This document shows, one piece after another, positions 49,751 through 58,832 of a stretch of 64,000 bases of DNA. The notes beneath the pieces are model-generated. The model searched no databases. It was not told the origin of the DNA and worked only from the letters and a program-made list of their open reading frames with translations. How positions within the stretch are numbered: the stretch's first letter is position 1; each line of letters begins with the position of its first letter. This DNA is from Roseospira visakhapatnamensis (GTDB lineage Bacteria > Pseudomonadota > Alphaproteobacteria > Rhodospirillales > Rhodospirillaceae). The position numbers were made by a program, and so were the translations under genes. The stretch spans positions 110,788 through 174,787 of the forward strand of contig NZ_JACIGK010000005.1 in assembly GCF_014197915.1 (NCBI RefSeq). Direction: 5' to 3'.

Positions 49751-50770
49751 GTGGGTCGCGTCAAGGAAGACTATCGCAGCCTCACCGGGCCTCAGAAGGC
49801 CGGCATCATGATGCTATCGCTGGGCGAGGAACATGCCGCCAAGCTGTTCAGCATGATGGATGACGAGGAAATCCGCGAACTCTCCCAGGTCATGGCGAAC
49901 CTGGGCACCATCAGTTCCAATCTGGTGGAACGGCTGTTCGTGGAGTTCGCCGACGCCATCTCCAACACCGGCTCGCTGGTCGGCTCCTACGACACCACCG
50001 AACGCCTGCTGATGCGCTCCCTGCCCCGGGACCGGGTCGACGCCATCATGGAGGAGATCCGGGGTCCCGCCGGCCGCACCATGTGGGACAAGCTGGGCAA
50101 CGTGAACGAGCAGGTGCTGGCCAACTACCTCAAGAACGAATACCCGCAAACGGTCGCCGTGGTGCTGTCGAAGATCAAGGGCGACCACGCCGCCCGGGTG
50201 CTGTCGCTGCTGCCCGAGAACTTCGCCATGGAAGTGGTCATGCGGATGCTGCACATGGAGGCGGTGCAAAAGGAAGTGCTGGACGGCGTCGAAAAGACCC
50301 TGCGGACCGAGTTCATGTCCAACCTGGCGCGCACCGCGCGCCGCGACGCCCACGAGATGATGGCCGAGATCTTCAACAACCTCGACCGCAACACCGAGAA
50401 CCGCTTCCTGACCGCCCTGGAGGAACGCAACCGCGAGTCCGCCGAGCGCATCAAGCAGCTCATGTTCACCTTCGAGGACCTGTCGCGGGTCGATACCCAG
50501 GGCGTGCAGACGCTGCTGCGCCACGTGGAGAAGGACAAGCTGGGCCTGGCCCTCAAGGGCGCCTCGGACCCGGTCAAGGAATTGTTCTTCAAGAACATGT
50601 CGGAACGCGCCGGAAAGATGCTGCGCGAGGACATGGACGCGATGGGGCCGGTGCGCCTGCGCGAGGTGGACGAGGCGCAGAACGCCATCGTGGCCCTGGC
50701 CAAGGAACTGGCCAACAGCGGTCAGATCATCATCTCCGACGGCAAGGAAGAGGACGAACTGGTGTACTAG
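49751..50770 (+). CDS. fliG: FliG, flagellar motor switch protein
   Basis: The 339-residue rotor protein couples the MS ring to torque generation. N-terminal [20 protein letters not shown] contacts FliF; the middle domain has [20 protein letters not shown] with the EHPQ-like segment here NEYPQ; and the C-terminal domain holds the charged torque helix ([20 protein letters not shown]). The GTG at 49751 has ACGGGAGACG upstream and gives the normal length. Confidence 0.95.
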   Translation: MGRVKEDYRSLTGPQKAGIMMLSLGEEHAAKLFSMMDDEEIRELSQVMANLGTISSNLVERLFVEFADAISNTGSLVGSYDTTERLLMRSLPRDRVDAIMEEIRGPAGRTMWDKLGNVNEQVLANYLKNEYPQTVAVVLSKIKGDHAARVLSLLPENFAMEVVMRMLHMEAVQKEVLDGVEKTLRTEFMSNLARTARRDAHEMMAEIFNNLDRNTENRFLTALEERNRESAERIKQLMFTFEDLSRVDTQGVQTLLRHVEKDKLGLALKGASDPVKELFFKNMSERAGKMLREDMDAMGPVRLREVDEAQNAIVALAKELANSGQIIISDGKEEDELVY

Positions 50771-50962
50771 GACTGGGTCCGTTACCCTGCGGGCATGGCC
50801 CGGGCCCTCGCCCCCCGACCGCGCCCGCCCGCGCCGCCTCCCGGTCCGGCCGGCGCGGCCCGCGCGTCCCCGGCGGGCACCGCCCGCGCCCGATTCCCCG
50901 CCATCGCGGCGCGCGTCCGGCGCCGCGTCCGGCCCTTCCCGACTGGCGGAGCCCCTCGCCCC

Positions 50963-51835
50963 ATGGCCACGGTGCAAAAGTTCCTGTTCGACACCTCGTT
51001 CGACGAGCCAGACTCGGAACCCGCGCGCAAGACCGGCCCCGTCCCGGTGCCGGAGGGTGGCCTGGACGACGAGGGAGACATGCCCCGCGTCGACGACGAC
51101 GAACAACCCTACGCGGGGCTCGATCGACGGCGGCGCTCCGCCGACGCGCCCCTTCCGGAGCCCCCGCCCAACCTGTACACGGCGGCCCAGGTGGACGCCG
51201 CCCGGGAGGAGGGATACCTCAAGGGCCATACCGTGGCCCTGGAGGAGGCCGGCGCCAGCACCGCGCGGCTGACGGCCGCGGCGCTGAAGGACATCGTCGC
51301 CGCGTTCGACCGCATGGACGCCGAGCAGCGCGCCTTCAACGCCGAGGTGGAGAAATCCGCCACCCGGCTCGCCCTGACCATCGCGCGGCACCTGCTGCCG
51401 GCCGCCGCCGAGGCGGGCGCGGTACCGGAGATCGAACGCCTGGTGGCCGCGACGCTTCCCGACGTGCTCGACCAGCCCCGGCTGGTGATCCGCGTCCACG
51501 GCTCCCTGGCCGAGGCCATCCGCCAGGCGGTCCGGCCGATCCAGGACGACCATGGGTTCGAAGGCCGCCTGACGGTGCGGCCGGACAACGACCTGCCGGT
51601 GGGCGACTGCCGGCTGGAATGGGGCGACGGCGGCGTGGAGCGCGACACCGTCCGCCTGTGGGCGGAGATCGAGGCCGTGGTCGCGCGCTATCTGGACGAG
51701 ATCGTGCCCCCACCGTCGCCTCCACGGCCTGACGCCACCGGCGCCCCCGAGGCCGACCGAACCGCGACACCGGGCGAAGGCGAGGCGCAGGCGGACCAGG
51801 ACTCCGCCCCGGAACAAGGAGAGCACCATGGGTGA
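50963..51835 (+). CDS. fliH: FliH-like flagellar export regulator
   Basis: The 290-residue protein begins MATVQKFLFDTSFDEP, the usual opening of alphaproteobacterial FliH homologues. It has an acidic N-terminal half and a C-terminal region (ATRLALTIARHLLPAAAEAG, then RPDNDLPVGDCRLEWGDG) typical of the family, followed by a polar tail. FliH regulates the export ATPase FliI, which is not in this window. Position between fliG and fliN supports the call. It overlaps fliN by eight bases. Confidence 0.8.
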   Translation: MATVQKFLFDTSFDEPDSEPARKTGPVPVPEGGLDDEGDMPRVDDDEQPYAGLDRRRRSADAPLPEPPPNLYTAAQVDAAREEGYLKGHTVALEEAGASTARLTAAALKDIVAAFDRMDAEQRAFNAEVEKSATRLALTIARHLLPAAAEAGAVPEIERLVAATLPDVLDQPRLVIRVHGSLAEAIRQAVRPIQDDHGFEGRLTVRPDNDLPVGDCRLEWGDGGVERDTVRLWAEIEAVVARYLDEIVPPPSPPRPDATGAPEADRTATPGEGEAQADQDSAPEQGEHHG

Positions 51836-52187
51836 CGACGGCGATTTCAACCTGGATGAACTGGACGGCGACGAGCACATCGGCGACGACGACGCCGGTC
51901 CCCCGGACATGGCCGCCCATGTTCCCGAACGGCCGCGCTCGGCCTCGGACCTGGAGGCGGTCTACGACATTCCGGTGCAGGTCTCGGCGGTGCTGGGCAA
52001 GGCCCACATGCAGGTCAACCAGTTGCTCAAGCTGGGTCGGGGGGCGGTCATCGAACTGGACCGCAAGGTCGGCGAGGCCATCGACATCTACGTCAACAAC
52101 CGCCTGGTCGCGCGCGGCGAGGTGGTGGTGGTCGAGGAGCGCCTGGGCGTGACCATGACCGAGATCATCAAGACCGACCGGAGCTGA
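51828..52187 (+). CDS. fliN: FliN, flagellar motor switch protein
   Basis: The 119-residue protein has an acidic N-terminal tail of about 40 residues and a SpoA domain (YDIPVQVSAVLGKAHMQVNQ, LGRGAVIELDRKVGEAIDIY, NNRLVARGEVVVVEERLGV). It forms the base of the C ring. It overlaps the end of fliH and its stop overlaps the next start (TGATG). FliM is not encoded nearby. Confidence 0.94.
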   Translation: MGDDGDFNLDELDGDEHIGDDDAGPPDMAAHVPERPRSASDLEAVYDIPVQVSAVLGKAHMQVNQLLKLGRGAVIELDRKVGEAIDIYVNNRLVARGEVVVVEERLGVTMTEIIKTDRS

Positions 52188-53038
52188 TGCCCATGGCCGA
52201 TGGCGGCCGTAGCCTGTTCTCCTCCCGCCGGGTCACCCCAGCGGGCGACCCGGCGAAGTCCACCCCCGACGCCGCGGCGCTCGTGGGCATCGGCGGCGCG
52301 CTGGCGCTGATCGCCCTGGCCACCGTGCTGGGCGGCTCGCCGGGGTCCTTCGTGGACATTCCGGCGATCCTGATCGTGGTCGTGGGCACGCTGGCGGTCA
52401 CCCTGGCGTCGTTCAGCTTCGAGGAGGTGGGCGCCACCGCCGCCATGCTGCCGCGCGCCCTGACGCGAGCCGACACCGACGCCGGCGACCGGGCCGACCG
52501 CCTTCTCGATCTGGCCGACCACGCGCGCCACAACGGCCTGCTGAAGCTCCAGGGGGCGCCGCTCGACGGCACCCTGGACGACCCGTTCCTGCACAAGGGC
52601 CTGTCCCTGGTGGTGGACGGCGTCGCCGAGGAGGAGGTGGAGGCCATGTTGCGCCACGAGATGGAGGCCACCGCCGAACGCCACATCCGCGGCGCCAGCG
52701 TGTTGCGCCGCGCCGCCGAGGTCTCCCCCGCCATGGGGCTGATCGGCACCCTGGTGGGCCTGGTCCAGATGCTCGGCAACCTGGAGGACCCGGCCCGCAT
52801 CGGTCCCAGCATGGCGGTTGCCCTGCTGACCACCTTCTACGGCGCCATTCTGTCCAACGTCGTGTTCGCGCCCCTCGCCAGCAAGTTGGAGCGCGCCGCC
52901 GGCGAGGAATGGCTGGTCAACCATGTCACCGTGCTGGGCGTGGTCTCCATCGCCCGCAAGGAGAACACCCGACGGCTGGAGATGCTGCTGAACAGCGTGC
53001 TCCCGCCCCATCAGAGGGTGCGCCGGTTCCATGTCTGA
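52187..53038 (+). CDS. MotA/PomA-like proton-channel family protein
   Basis: The 283-residue protein has hydrophobic segments at about 31-50 and 57-78, then a cytoplasmic loop (about 80-170) and two further segments near 180-205 and 215-235. The PAMGLIGTLVGLVQML and GPSMAVALLTTFYGAILSN blocks are the channel-forming helices of MotA/PomA. No MotB partner follows. Equivalent MotA-like genes sit between fliN and flbD in related bacteria (recalled, not tested). It may be a stator subunit or a basal-body-associated relative. GGAG overlaps the fliN stop. Confidence 0.8.
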   Translation: MPMADGGRSLFSSRRVTPAGDPAKSTPDAAALVGIGGALALIALATVLGGSPGSFVDIPAILIVVVGTLAVTLASFSFEEVGATAAMLPRALTRADTDAGDRADRLLDLADHARHNGLLKLQGAPLDGTLDDPFLHKGLSLVVDGVAEEEVEAMLRHEMEATAERHIRGASVLRRAAEVSPAMGLIGTLVGLVQMLGNLEDPARIGPSMAVALLTTFYGAILSNVVFAPLASKLERAAGEEWLVNHVTVLGVVSIARKENTRRLEMLLNSVLPPHQRVRRFHV

Positions 53039-53110
53039 TCGCCGCGTCCATATCCGCGCGCCCCGCCGCCCGGCGCGCTGCCTCCACCGCCGTCCCCGGG
53101 GGGCCCGGCC

Positions 53111-54532
53111 ATGCGCCTCCTGATCGTCGGCACCCTGGAGGGCGAGGTGGGCACCGCCGCGCGCATCGCCCTGCAACGGGGCGCCAAGGTGACTCAGGCC
53201 GCCGATCCTGAGGCCGCGCTCGCCGCCCTGCGCGCGGGACGCGGCGCCGATCTGGTGATGATGGACAGCCGCCTCGACGTGGCGGCGCTGATCGGCGGCC
53301 TGGCCAACGAGCACATCGTCGTACCGGTGGTGGCCTACGGCACCGGCTCCGACACACGCGCCGCCGTGCAGGCCATCAAGGCCGGCGCCCGCGAGTACAT
53401 CCCGCTGCCGCCGGACCCGGAGGTGATCGCCGCCGTGCTGGAGGCCGTGGCCGACGACCGCCACGCCCTGCTGTATCGCGATCCGGCCATGGCGCGGCTG
53501 ATGCAGATGGCCGAGCAGGTGGCCCCCAGCGACGCGAACGTCCTGATCACCGGCGAGTCCGGCACCGGCAAGGAGTTGATCGCCCGCCACCTGCATCGCA
53601 AGAGCCGCCGCGCCGACGGCCCCTTCATCGCCGTCAACTGCGCCGCCATCCCCGAGACCCTGCTGGAAAGCGAGCTGTTCGGGCACGAGAAGGGCGCCTT
53701 CACCGGCGCCGTGGCCCGGCGCATCGGCAAGTTCGAGGAAGCCGACGGCGGCACCCTGCTTCTGGACGAGATCTCCGAAATGGAGACGCGCCTTCAGGCC
53801 AAGCTGCTGCGCGCCATCCAGGAGCGCGAAATCGACCGCGTCGGCGGCAAGCAGCCGGTACGCGTCAACACGCGCATCGTCGCCACCTCCAACCGCAACC
53901 TGCGCACCGAGGTCGCCGCCGGACGCTTCCGCGAGGACCTGCTGTTCCGTCTCAACGTCATCACCCTGGCGCTGCCGCCGCTGCGTGACCGGCCGCGGGA
54001 CCTGCCGCTCCTGGCCGATCACTTCGCCCGCAAGTACGCGGCGGCCAACAGCCTTCCCGAACGGCCGGTGTCGGCCGCCGCCCTGGAGCGGCTGGGCACC
54101 CACGACTGGCCCGGCAACGTGCGCGAACTGGAAAACACCCTGCATCGCGCGGTGCTGCTGGCCAACGGCGCGGAGATCGGACCCGAGGCCATCCTGATCA
54201 CCGGCGAGGAGAGCGACGGCCTGGCCGGCGGCGCCCTTGGCAACGACGACGCGGCGGGCGCCGCGCTCCGGGCCGACGGCCTGTCCGCCGCCGGCACCGC
54301 CGATCCGGGCGCCGACACCGCCGGCCTGGTCGGCCGCACCGTGGCCTCGGTGGAACGGGACCTGATCATCGACACGGTGCGCCACTGCCTGGGCAACCGC
54401 ACCCACGCGGCCACCATCCTGGGCATTTCCATCCGCACCCTGCGCAACAAGCTGCGCCAGTACGCGGACGAGGGCGTCACCGTGCCCCCGCCCGGCGGCG
54501 GCGTCGCCGGCGAGGAAACGCGGGCGGAGTAG
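53111..54532 (+). CDS. flbD: FlbD, sigma-54-dependent flagellar regulator with degenerate receiver
   Basis: The 473-residue regulator activates sigma-54 promoters of late flagellar genes. Its receiver-like domain (1-115) keeps a possible phosphoacceptor, D52, but lacks the acidic pair at the N-terminus and the usual lysine (YIPLPPDP). The AAA+ domain has Walker A GESGTGKE (148-155) and the sigma-54 contact loop GAFTGA (195-200). A Fis-type helix-turn-helix ends it ([20 protein letters not shown]). As in Caulobacter, control may be by protein partner rather than phosphorylation. It is encoded inside the operon it may regulate. Confidence 0.92.
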   Translation: MRLLIVGTLEGEVGTAARIALQRGAKVTQAADPEAALAALRAGRGADLVMMDSRLDVAALIGGLANEHIVVPVVAYGTGSDTRAAVQAIKAGAREYIPLPPDPEVIAAVLEAVADDRHALLYRDPAMARLMQMAEQVAPSDANVLITGESGTGKELIARHLHRKSRRADGPFIAVNCAAIPETLLESELFGHEKGAFTGAVARRIGKFEEADGGTLLLDEISEMETRLQAKLLRAIQEREIDRVGGKQPVRVNTRIVATSNRNLRTEVAAGRFREDLLFRLNVITLALPPLRDRPRDLPLLADHFARKYAAANSLPERPVSAAALERLGTHDWPGNVRELENTLHRAVLLANGAEIGPEAILITGEESDGLAGGALGNDDAAGAALRADGLSAAGTADPGADTAGLVGRTVASVERDLIIDTVRHCLGNRTHAATILGISIRTLRNKLRQYADEGVTVPPPGGGVAGEETRAE

Positions 54533-54603
54533 ACAGACGCGGTTCGCCTAACCGCGCCAGCCCTGGCCCACGGGGCGCATGACGACAGGGAGAACCGGCA
54601 CCG

Positions 54604-56790
54604 ATGGCCGAGGATATGGGAGCACGACGCCAGGCCGTGGCCGCCCCCGGGGCATCCGGGGACGGGCGCGAGCCGGCGGGCGCCGACACCGGAGCGGCCG
54701 GGGGCGGCGGTCCGACCCTGGTCGCCGCCTGGGGGCGTCTCAACGAGACCCTGCGCAAGGGCGAACTGGGCCTGGCCCTGGGCGTGATCGCCATCCTGGT
54801 GGTGCTCATCCTGCCCATGCCGCCGTGGCTGCTGGACATCATGCTGGCGTTCTCGCTGACCCTGTCGACGCTGGTGCTGATGACGGTGATCTACGTGCGC
54901 CGGTCCATGGAGTTCAACTCGTTCCCCATGGTGCTGCTGATCGCCACCTTGCTGCGGCTGGCGCTCAACCTCGCCTCCACCCGCCTGATCCTGGCCAACG
55001 GCCACGAGGGCACCGACGCCGCCGGCCAGGTCATCGAAGCCTTCGGCGGCTTCATCATGGGCGGCAATTTCGTCATCGGCGTCATCGTCTTCGCCATCCT
55101 GGTGCTGGTCAACTTCATGGTCATCACCAAGGGCGCGACGCGCATCGCCGAGGTCTCGGCGCGCTTCACCCTGGATGCCATGCCCGGCAAGCAGATGGCC
55201 ATCGATGCCGACCTGTCCACCGGCCTGATCGACGAGGCCGAGGCCAAGGCTCGTCGCGAGGACATGCAGAAGGAGGCCGACTTCTTCGGCGCCATGGACG
55301 GTGCCTCCAAGTTCGTGCGCGGCGACGCCATCGCCGGCATCCTGATCACCGTCATCAACATCGTCGGCGGCATGATCATCGGCATGGTGCAGGGCGGGCT
55401 GTCGTTCGGCGAGGCCGCCGAGGTCTACACCCGCCTGACCGTCGGCGACGGCCTGATCACCCAGATCCCGGCGCTGATCGTCTCGGTGGCCGCCGGCATC
55501 ATGGTGGCCAAGGGCGGCCTGAAGAACAGCGCCGAGTCCACCCTGGTGGAGCAGTTCAGCGCCTATCCCCGGGCGCTGGGCATGAGCGCAGGACTGGCAC
55601 TGGCGCTGGCGTTGTTGCCGGGCACGCCGTTCCTGCCCTTCGTGCTGCTGGCCGCGGGCGCCGGGACCGCCTCCTTCCTGCTCGACCGCAAGGCCCGCGA
55701 CACCGCGCGGGTGGCCGCCGAAAGCACCGCCGCCGAGCCGATCGCCCCGGTGGCGGAAGAACCCATCTCCACGGCCTTGCGCATCGACCTGGTGCGTCTG
55801 GAACTGGGCTACGGGCTGTTGTCGCTCATCAACGGCGGCACCAGCACCCGCTTGACCGACCAGATCAAGGCGCTCCGCCGGGCCCTGGCCATGGAGATGG
55901 GCTTCGTCATGCCCTCGGTGCGCATCCAGGACAACATGCAGCTGGGGGCCAACGCCTACGTGCTGTTCGTCAAGGAGGTGGAGGCCGGGCGCGGCGACCT
56001 GCGCCCCGCCATGCTGCTGGTGATGGACCCCCGGGGCGAGGACATCACCCTGCCCGGCGAGAAGACCACCGAACCCACCTTCGGCCTGCCGGCGGTCTGG
56101 TGCGACCCGGCCAACCGCGAGGAGGCCATGTTCCGGGGCTACACCGTGGTCGATCCACCCACGGTCATCACCACCCACCTGACCGAGTTGGTCAAGGACC
56201 ACATGGCCGATCTGCTGTCCTTCGCCGAGACCCAGAAGCTGCTCGACGAACTGGACAAGGAGCACCAGAAGCTGGTCGCCGACCTGATCCCCGGCCAGAT
56301 CTCGCTGAACGGGGTCCAGCGGGTCCTGCAAAACCTGCTGGCCGAGCGCATCTCCATCCGCGACCTGCCGACCATCCTGGAGGGCATCAGCGAGGCCACC
56401 GCGTCCACGCGCAACATCCTGCTCATCACCGAGCATGTGCGGACGCGCCTCGCCCGCCAGCTCTGCGACGCCAACTCCAGCCCCGACGGCGTGGTCGCCC
56501 TGGTCACCCTGTCGGCGCAGTGGGAACAGGCGTTCGCCCAGGCGCTGGCCGGGCAGGGCGAGGAACGACAGCTGTCCATGCCGCCCTCGCAGTTGCAGGA
56601 CTTCATCATGACCGTGCGCCAGACCTTCGAGCGCTTCGCCATGCAGGGCGAGGCGCCGGTCCTGCTCACCAGTCCCGGCGTGCGGCCCTACGTGCGCTCC
56701 ATCATCGAGCGCTTCCGCCCCAGCACCGTGGTCATGTCGCAAAATGAGATCCACGCCAAGGCCCGCATCAAGACGTTAGGACAGATTTAA
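54604..56790 (+). CDS. flhA: FlhA, flagellar type III export gate
   Basis: The 728-residue export-gate protein has an N-terminal membrane domain with about eight segments (residues 55-350). It includes the conserved FHIPEP region, with GAMDGASKFVRGDAIAGILI around 230-250. A cytoplasmic docking domain follows (TEPTFGLPAVWCDP and TILEGISEAT). GGGAGAACC precedes the ATG. The first 40 residues are a Gly/Ala-rich extension. No FlhB is adjacent. Confidence 0.96.
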   Translation: MAEDMGARRQAVAAPGASGDGREPAGADTGAAGGGGPTLVAAWGRLNETLRKGELGLALGVIAILVVLILPMPPWLLDIMLAFSLTLSTLVLMTVIYVRRSMEFNSFPMVLLIATLLRLALNLASTRLILANGHEGTDAAGQVIEAFGGFIMGGNFVIGVIVFAILVLVNFMVITKGATRIAEVSARFTLDAMPGKQMAIDADLSTGLIDEAEAKARREDMQKEADFFGAMDGASKFVRGDAIAGILITVINIVGGMIIGMVQGGLSFGEAAEVYTRLTVGDGLITQIPALIVSVAAGIMVAKGGLKNSAESTLVEQFSAYPRALGMSAGLALALALLPGTPFLPFVLLAAGAGTASFLLDRKARDTARVAAESTAAEPIAPVAEEPISTALRIDLVRLELGYGLLSLINGGTSTRLTDQIKALRRALAMEMGFVMPSVRIQDNMQLGANAYVLFVKEVEAGRGDLRPAMLLVMDPRGEDITLPGEKTTEPTFGLPAVWCDPANREEAMFRGYTVVDPPTVITTHLTELVKDHMADLLSFAETQKLLDELDKEHQKLVADLIPGQISLNGVQRVLQNLLAERISIRDLPTILEGISEATASTRNILLITEHVRTRLARQLCDANSSPDGVVALVTLSAQWEQAFAQALAGQGEERQLSMPPSQLQDFIMTVRQTFERFAMQGEAPVLLTSPGVRPYVRSIIERFRPSTVVMSQNEIHAKARIKTLGQI

Positions 56791-56936
56791 GGGACCTCCG
56801 CCTAGGATCGTGAGATCGTGAGATCCCGCGCCGTCCGCATCCGGGCGCGCGGGACCGCTGTCCGGCCGCGCCACCCCGGCCCGCCCGTCGATCCCGCCGC
56901 TGCCCTCTTCGGCGGACCTGCAGAAAGCACAAGTCC

Positions 56937-58013
56937 ATGCGGCTCAAGTGCTACTCGGCTCCGAGCATGGCGGAAGCCATGACCCTGATCCGCGCCGAAC
57001 TGGGCGATGACGCCATCATCGTCTCAACCCAGCGGGCGGCGGGCGATGGCGGCGTCCGCATCACGGCGGCGATCGAGGAGTCGACGCTGGACCGGGACAT
57101 CGAGCGCGCCCTGGACGATCCCGGGGCCGGCCCCGGCGCGGACACCCCCGCGCCCTCGGCCGCGTACGACCCCCGCATCGCCGTCGTGCAGGAGGCGCTG
57201 GGCTACCATGGCGCGCCCCGCGCCCTGACCGAGCGGCTGGCCCAGGCCGTCGGCGCGGCCGAGGCCGAGGCGCCGCTGGACGCCTGCACCGCCGCCCTGG
57301 CCGATGCCTTCGCCTTCGCGCCCCTGCCGGCGCGCAAGTCCCCCCGCCCCTTCCTGATGGTCGGCCCCCCGGGCGCCGGCAAGACCATCACCGTGGCCAA
57401 GCTCGCCGCCCGCGCGCGGCTGATCAACCGGCCGGTGGGCGTGATCACGGCGGACTCGGTGCGGGCGGGCGCCATGGCCCAGTTGGCGGCGTTCACGCGG
57501 ATCCTCGAAGTGGACCTGAAGCGCGCGCGCGGCCCCGAGTCCCTTCGCTTTTTGGTTGAGGAATCCATAGGATTGCACGACCTGGTCTTCATCGACAGCC
57601 CGGGCATCAATCCGTTCTCGGCGCAGGACATGGCCTTCCTGAAAGAGTTGATCGAGGCCGCCGACGTCGAACCCATCCTGGTTCTGGCGGCCGGCATCGA
57701 TCCCATGGAGGGTGCCGAGGCCGGCGAGAGCTTCGCCCAGGTGGGCGCCACCCGCCTGCTGGCGACACGGCTGGACATGGCCCGACGTCTTGGTGGTATC
57801 CTCGCGGCGGCGGACCGGGGTCAGCTGATGTTCAGCGAGGTGACCATCAGTCCCCATGTGGCCAACGGGCTGGTGCCGCTGGCGCCGCAGGCCCTGGCCA
57901 AGCTGATCCTGCCCCGCCAGGACGAGGACGAAGACCCCACAAGAGAGGCCAGCGCGGATGTCATGCCGCAGTCGGATCGCCCGCCCTTCGACCTCACCGA
58001 GGCCGTGCGATGA
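56937..58013 (+). CDS. flhF: FlhF, flagellar placement GTPase
   Basis: The 358-residue SRP-type GTPase sets the position of the flagellum, usually at the pole. It starts with the B-domain MRLKCYSAPSMAEAMTLIRA, has P-loop GPPGAGKT (143-150) and a G2/G3 region ending FIDSPGIN. DSPG stands where many homologues have DTAGR or DTPG. The 146-base gap to flhA holds a triple GATCGTGA direct repeat (56806-56826) but no gene. The stop overlaps flhG (ATGA). Confidence 0.9.
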   Translation: MRLKCYSAPSMAEAMTLIRAELGDDAIIVSTQRAAGDGGVRITAAIEESTLDRDIERALDDPGAGPGADTPAPSAAYDPRIAVVQEALGYHGAPRALTERLAQAVGAAEAEAPLDACTAALADAFAFAPLPARKSPRPFLMVGPPGAGKTITVAKLAARARLINRPVGVITADSVRAGAMAQLAAFTRILEVDLKRARGPESLRFLVEESIGLHDLVFIDSPGINPFSAQDMAFLKELIEAADVEPILVLAAGIDPMEGAEAGESFAQVGATRLLATRLDMARRLGGILAAADRGQLMFSEVTISPHVANGLVPLAPQALAKLILPRQDEDEDPTREASADVMPQSDRPPFDLTEAVR

Positions 58014-58801
58014 GCACCGTTGACCCCAGCATGGTCGTGCCACGCATGGCCCCTGCCAAGCAGCGCAGCATCCTGGCCATCGCCTCGGGCAAGGGCGGCG
58101 TGGGCAAGACGTGGTTCGCCATCACCCTGACCCACGCCCTGGCCAAGCGCCAGCAGAGGGTGTTGCTGTTCGACGGCGACCTGGGGCTGGCCAACATCGA
58201 CATCCAGTTGGGCCTGATGCCGCGCCATGACCTGGGCAGCGTGGTCGCCGGCAAGCTGACCCTGAACCAGGCCGCCACCCATTTCGCCAGTGGTGGCTTC
58301 GACGTCATCGCCGGCCGCTCTGGATCGGGCAGCCTGGCCAACATCCCCGCCAGCCGCCTTCAGCTCATCGCCGACGATCTGGCGCTGATGGCCCGCGACT
58401 ACGACCGCGTCATCCTCGACCTGGGCGCGGGCGTGGAAAAGGCGGTGCGTCAACTGGCCAGCACCGCGCACACCATCCTGGTGGTGACCTCGGACGAGCC
58501 CACCGCCCTGACCGATGCCTACGCCTTCATCAAGATCAACGCCATCGAACGCCCGGAAACCGACATCCGGGTGGTGGTCAACGCCTCGAACTCGACCCGC
58601 GAGGGCGAGCGCACCTACACCACGCTGCTGAAGGCATGCCAGGGGTTCCTGCGCATCTCCCCGCCCCTGGCCGGGGTGGTGCGCCGCGATACCCGCGTCC
58701 GCGAGGCCATCCGCAACCAGACGCCGCTGCTGACCCGCTATCCCAACAGCGAGGCCGCCCTGGACGTGGAGGCCCTGGCCGACCGCCTGCTGGCCGGCTG
58801 A
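58010..58801 (+). CDS. flhG: FlhG/MinD-like flagellar number ATPase
   Basis: The 263-residue ParA/MinD-family ATPase is the antagonist of FlhF in controlling flagellar number. It has the deviant Walker A motif KGGVGKT (28-34), LLFDGDLGLANIDIQLGL, and VILDLGAGVEKAVRQ. An amphipathic C-terminal helix may give membrane contact. It overlaps flhF by four bases, so the pair is translationally coupled. Confidence 0.93.
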   Translation: MSTVDPSMVVPRMAPAKQRSILAIASGKGGVGKTWFAITLTHALAKRQQRVLLFDGDLGLANIDIQLGLMPRHDLGSVVAGKLTLNQAATHFASGGFDVIAGRSGSGSLANIPASRLQLIADDLALMARDYDRVILDLGAGVEKAVRQLASTAHTILVVTSDEPTALTDAYAFIKINAIERPETDIRVVVNASNSTREGERTYTTLLKACQGFLRISPPLAGVVRRDTRVREAIRNQTPLLTRYPNSEAALDVEALADRLLAG

Positions 58802-58832
58802 CCGTGGCGACCGACGCGCGGGGGATGCGCCC

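Noticed and set aside
54019..56754. 900-codon open frame antisense to flhA
   Set aside because: The plus-strand FlhA is certain, and the antisense product has the His/Gln/Gly-rich composition of a shadow frame.
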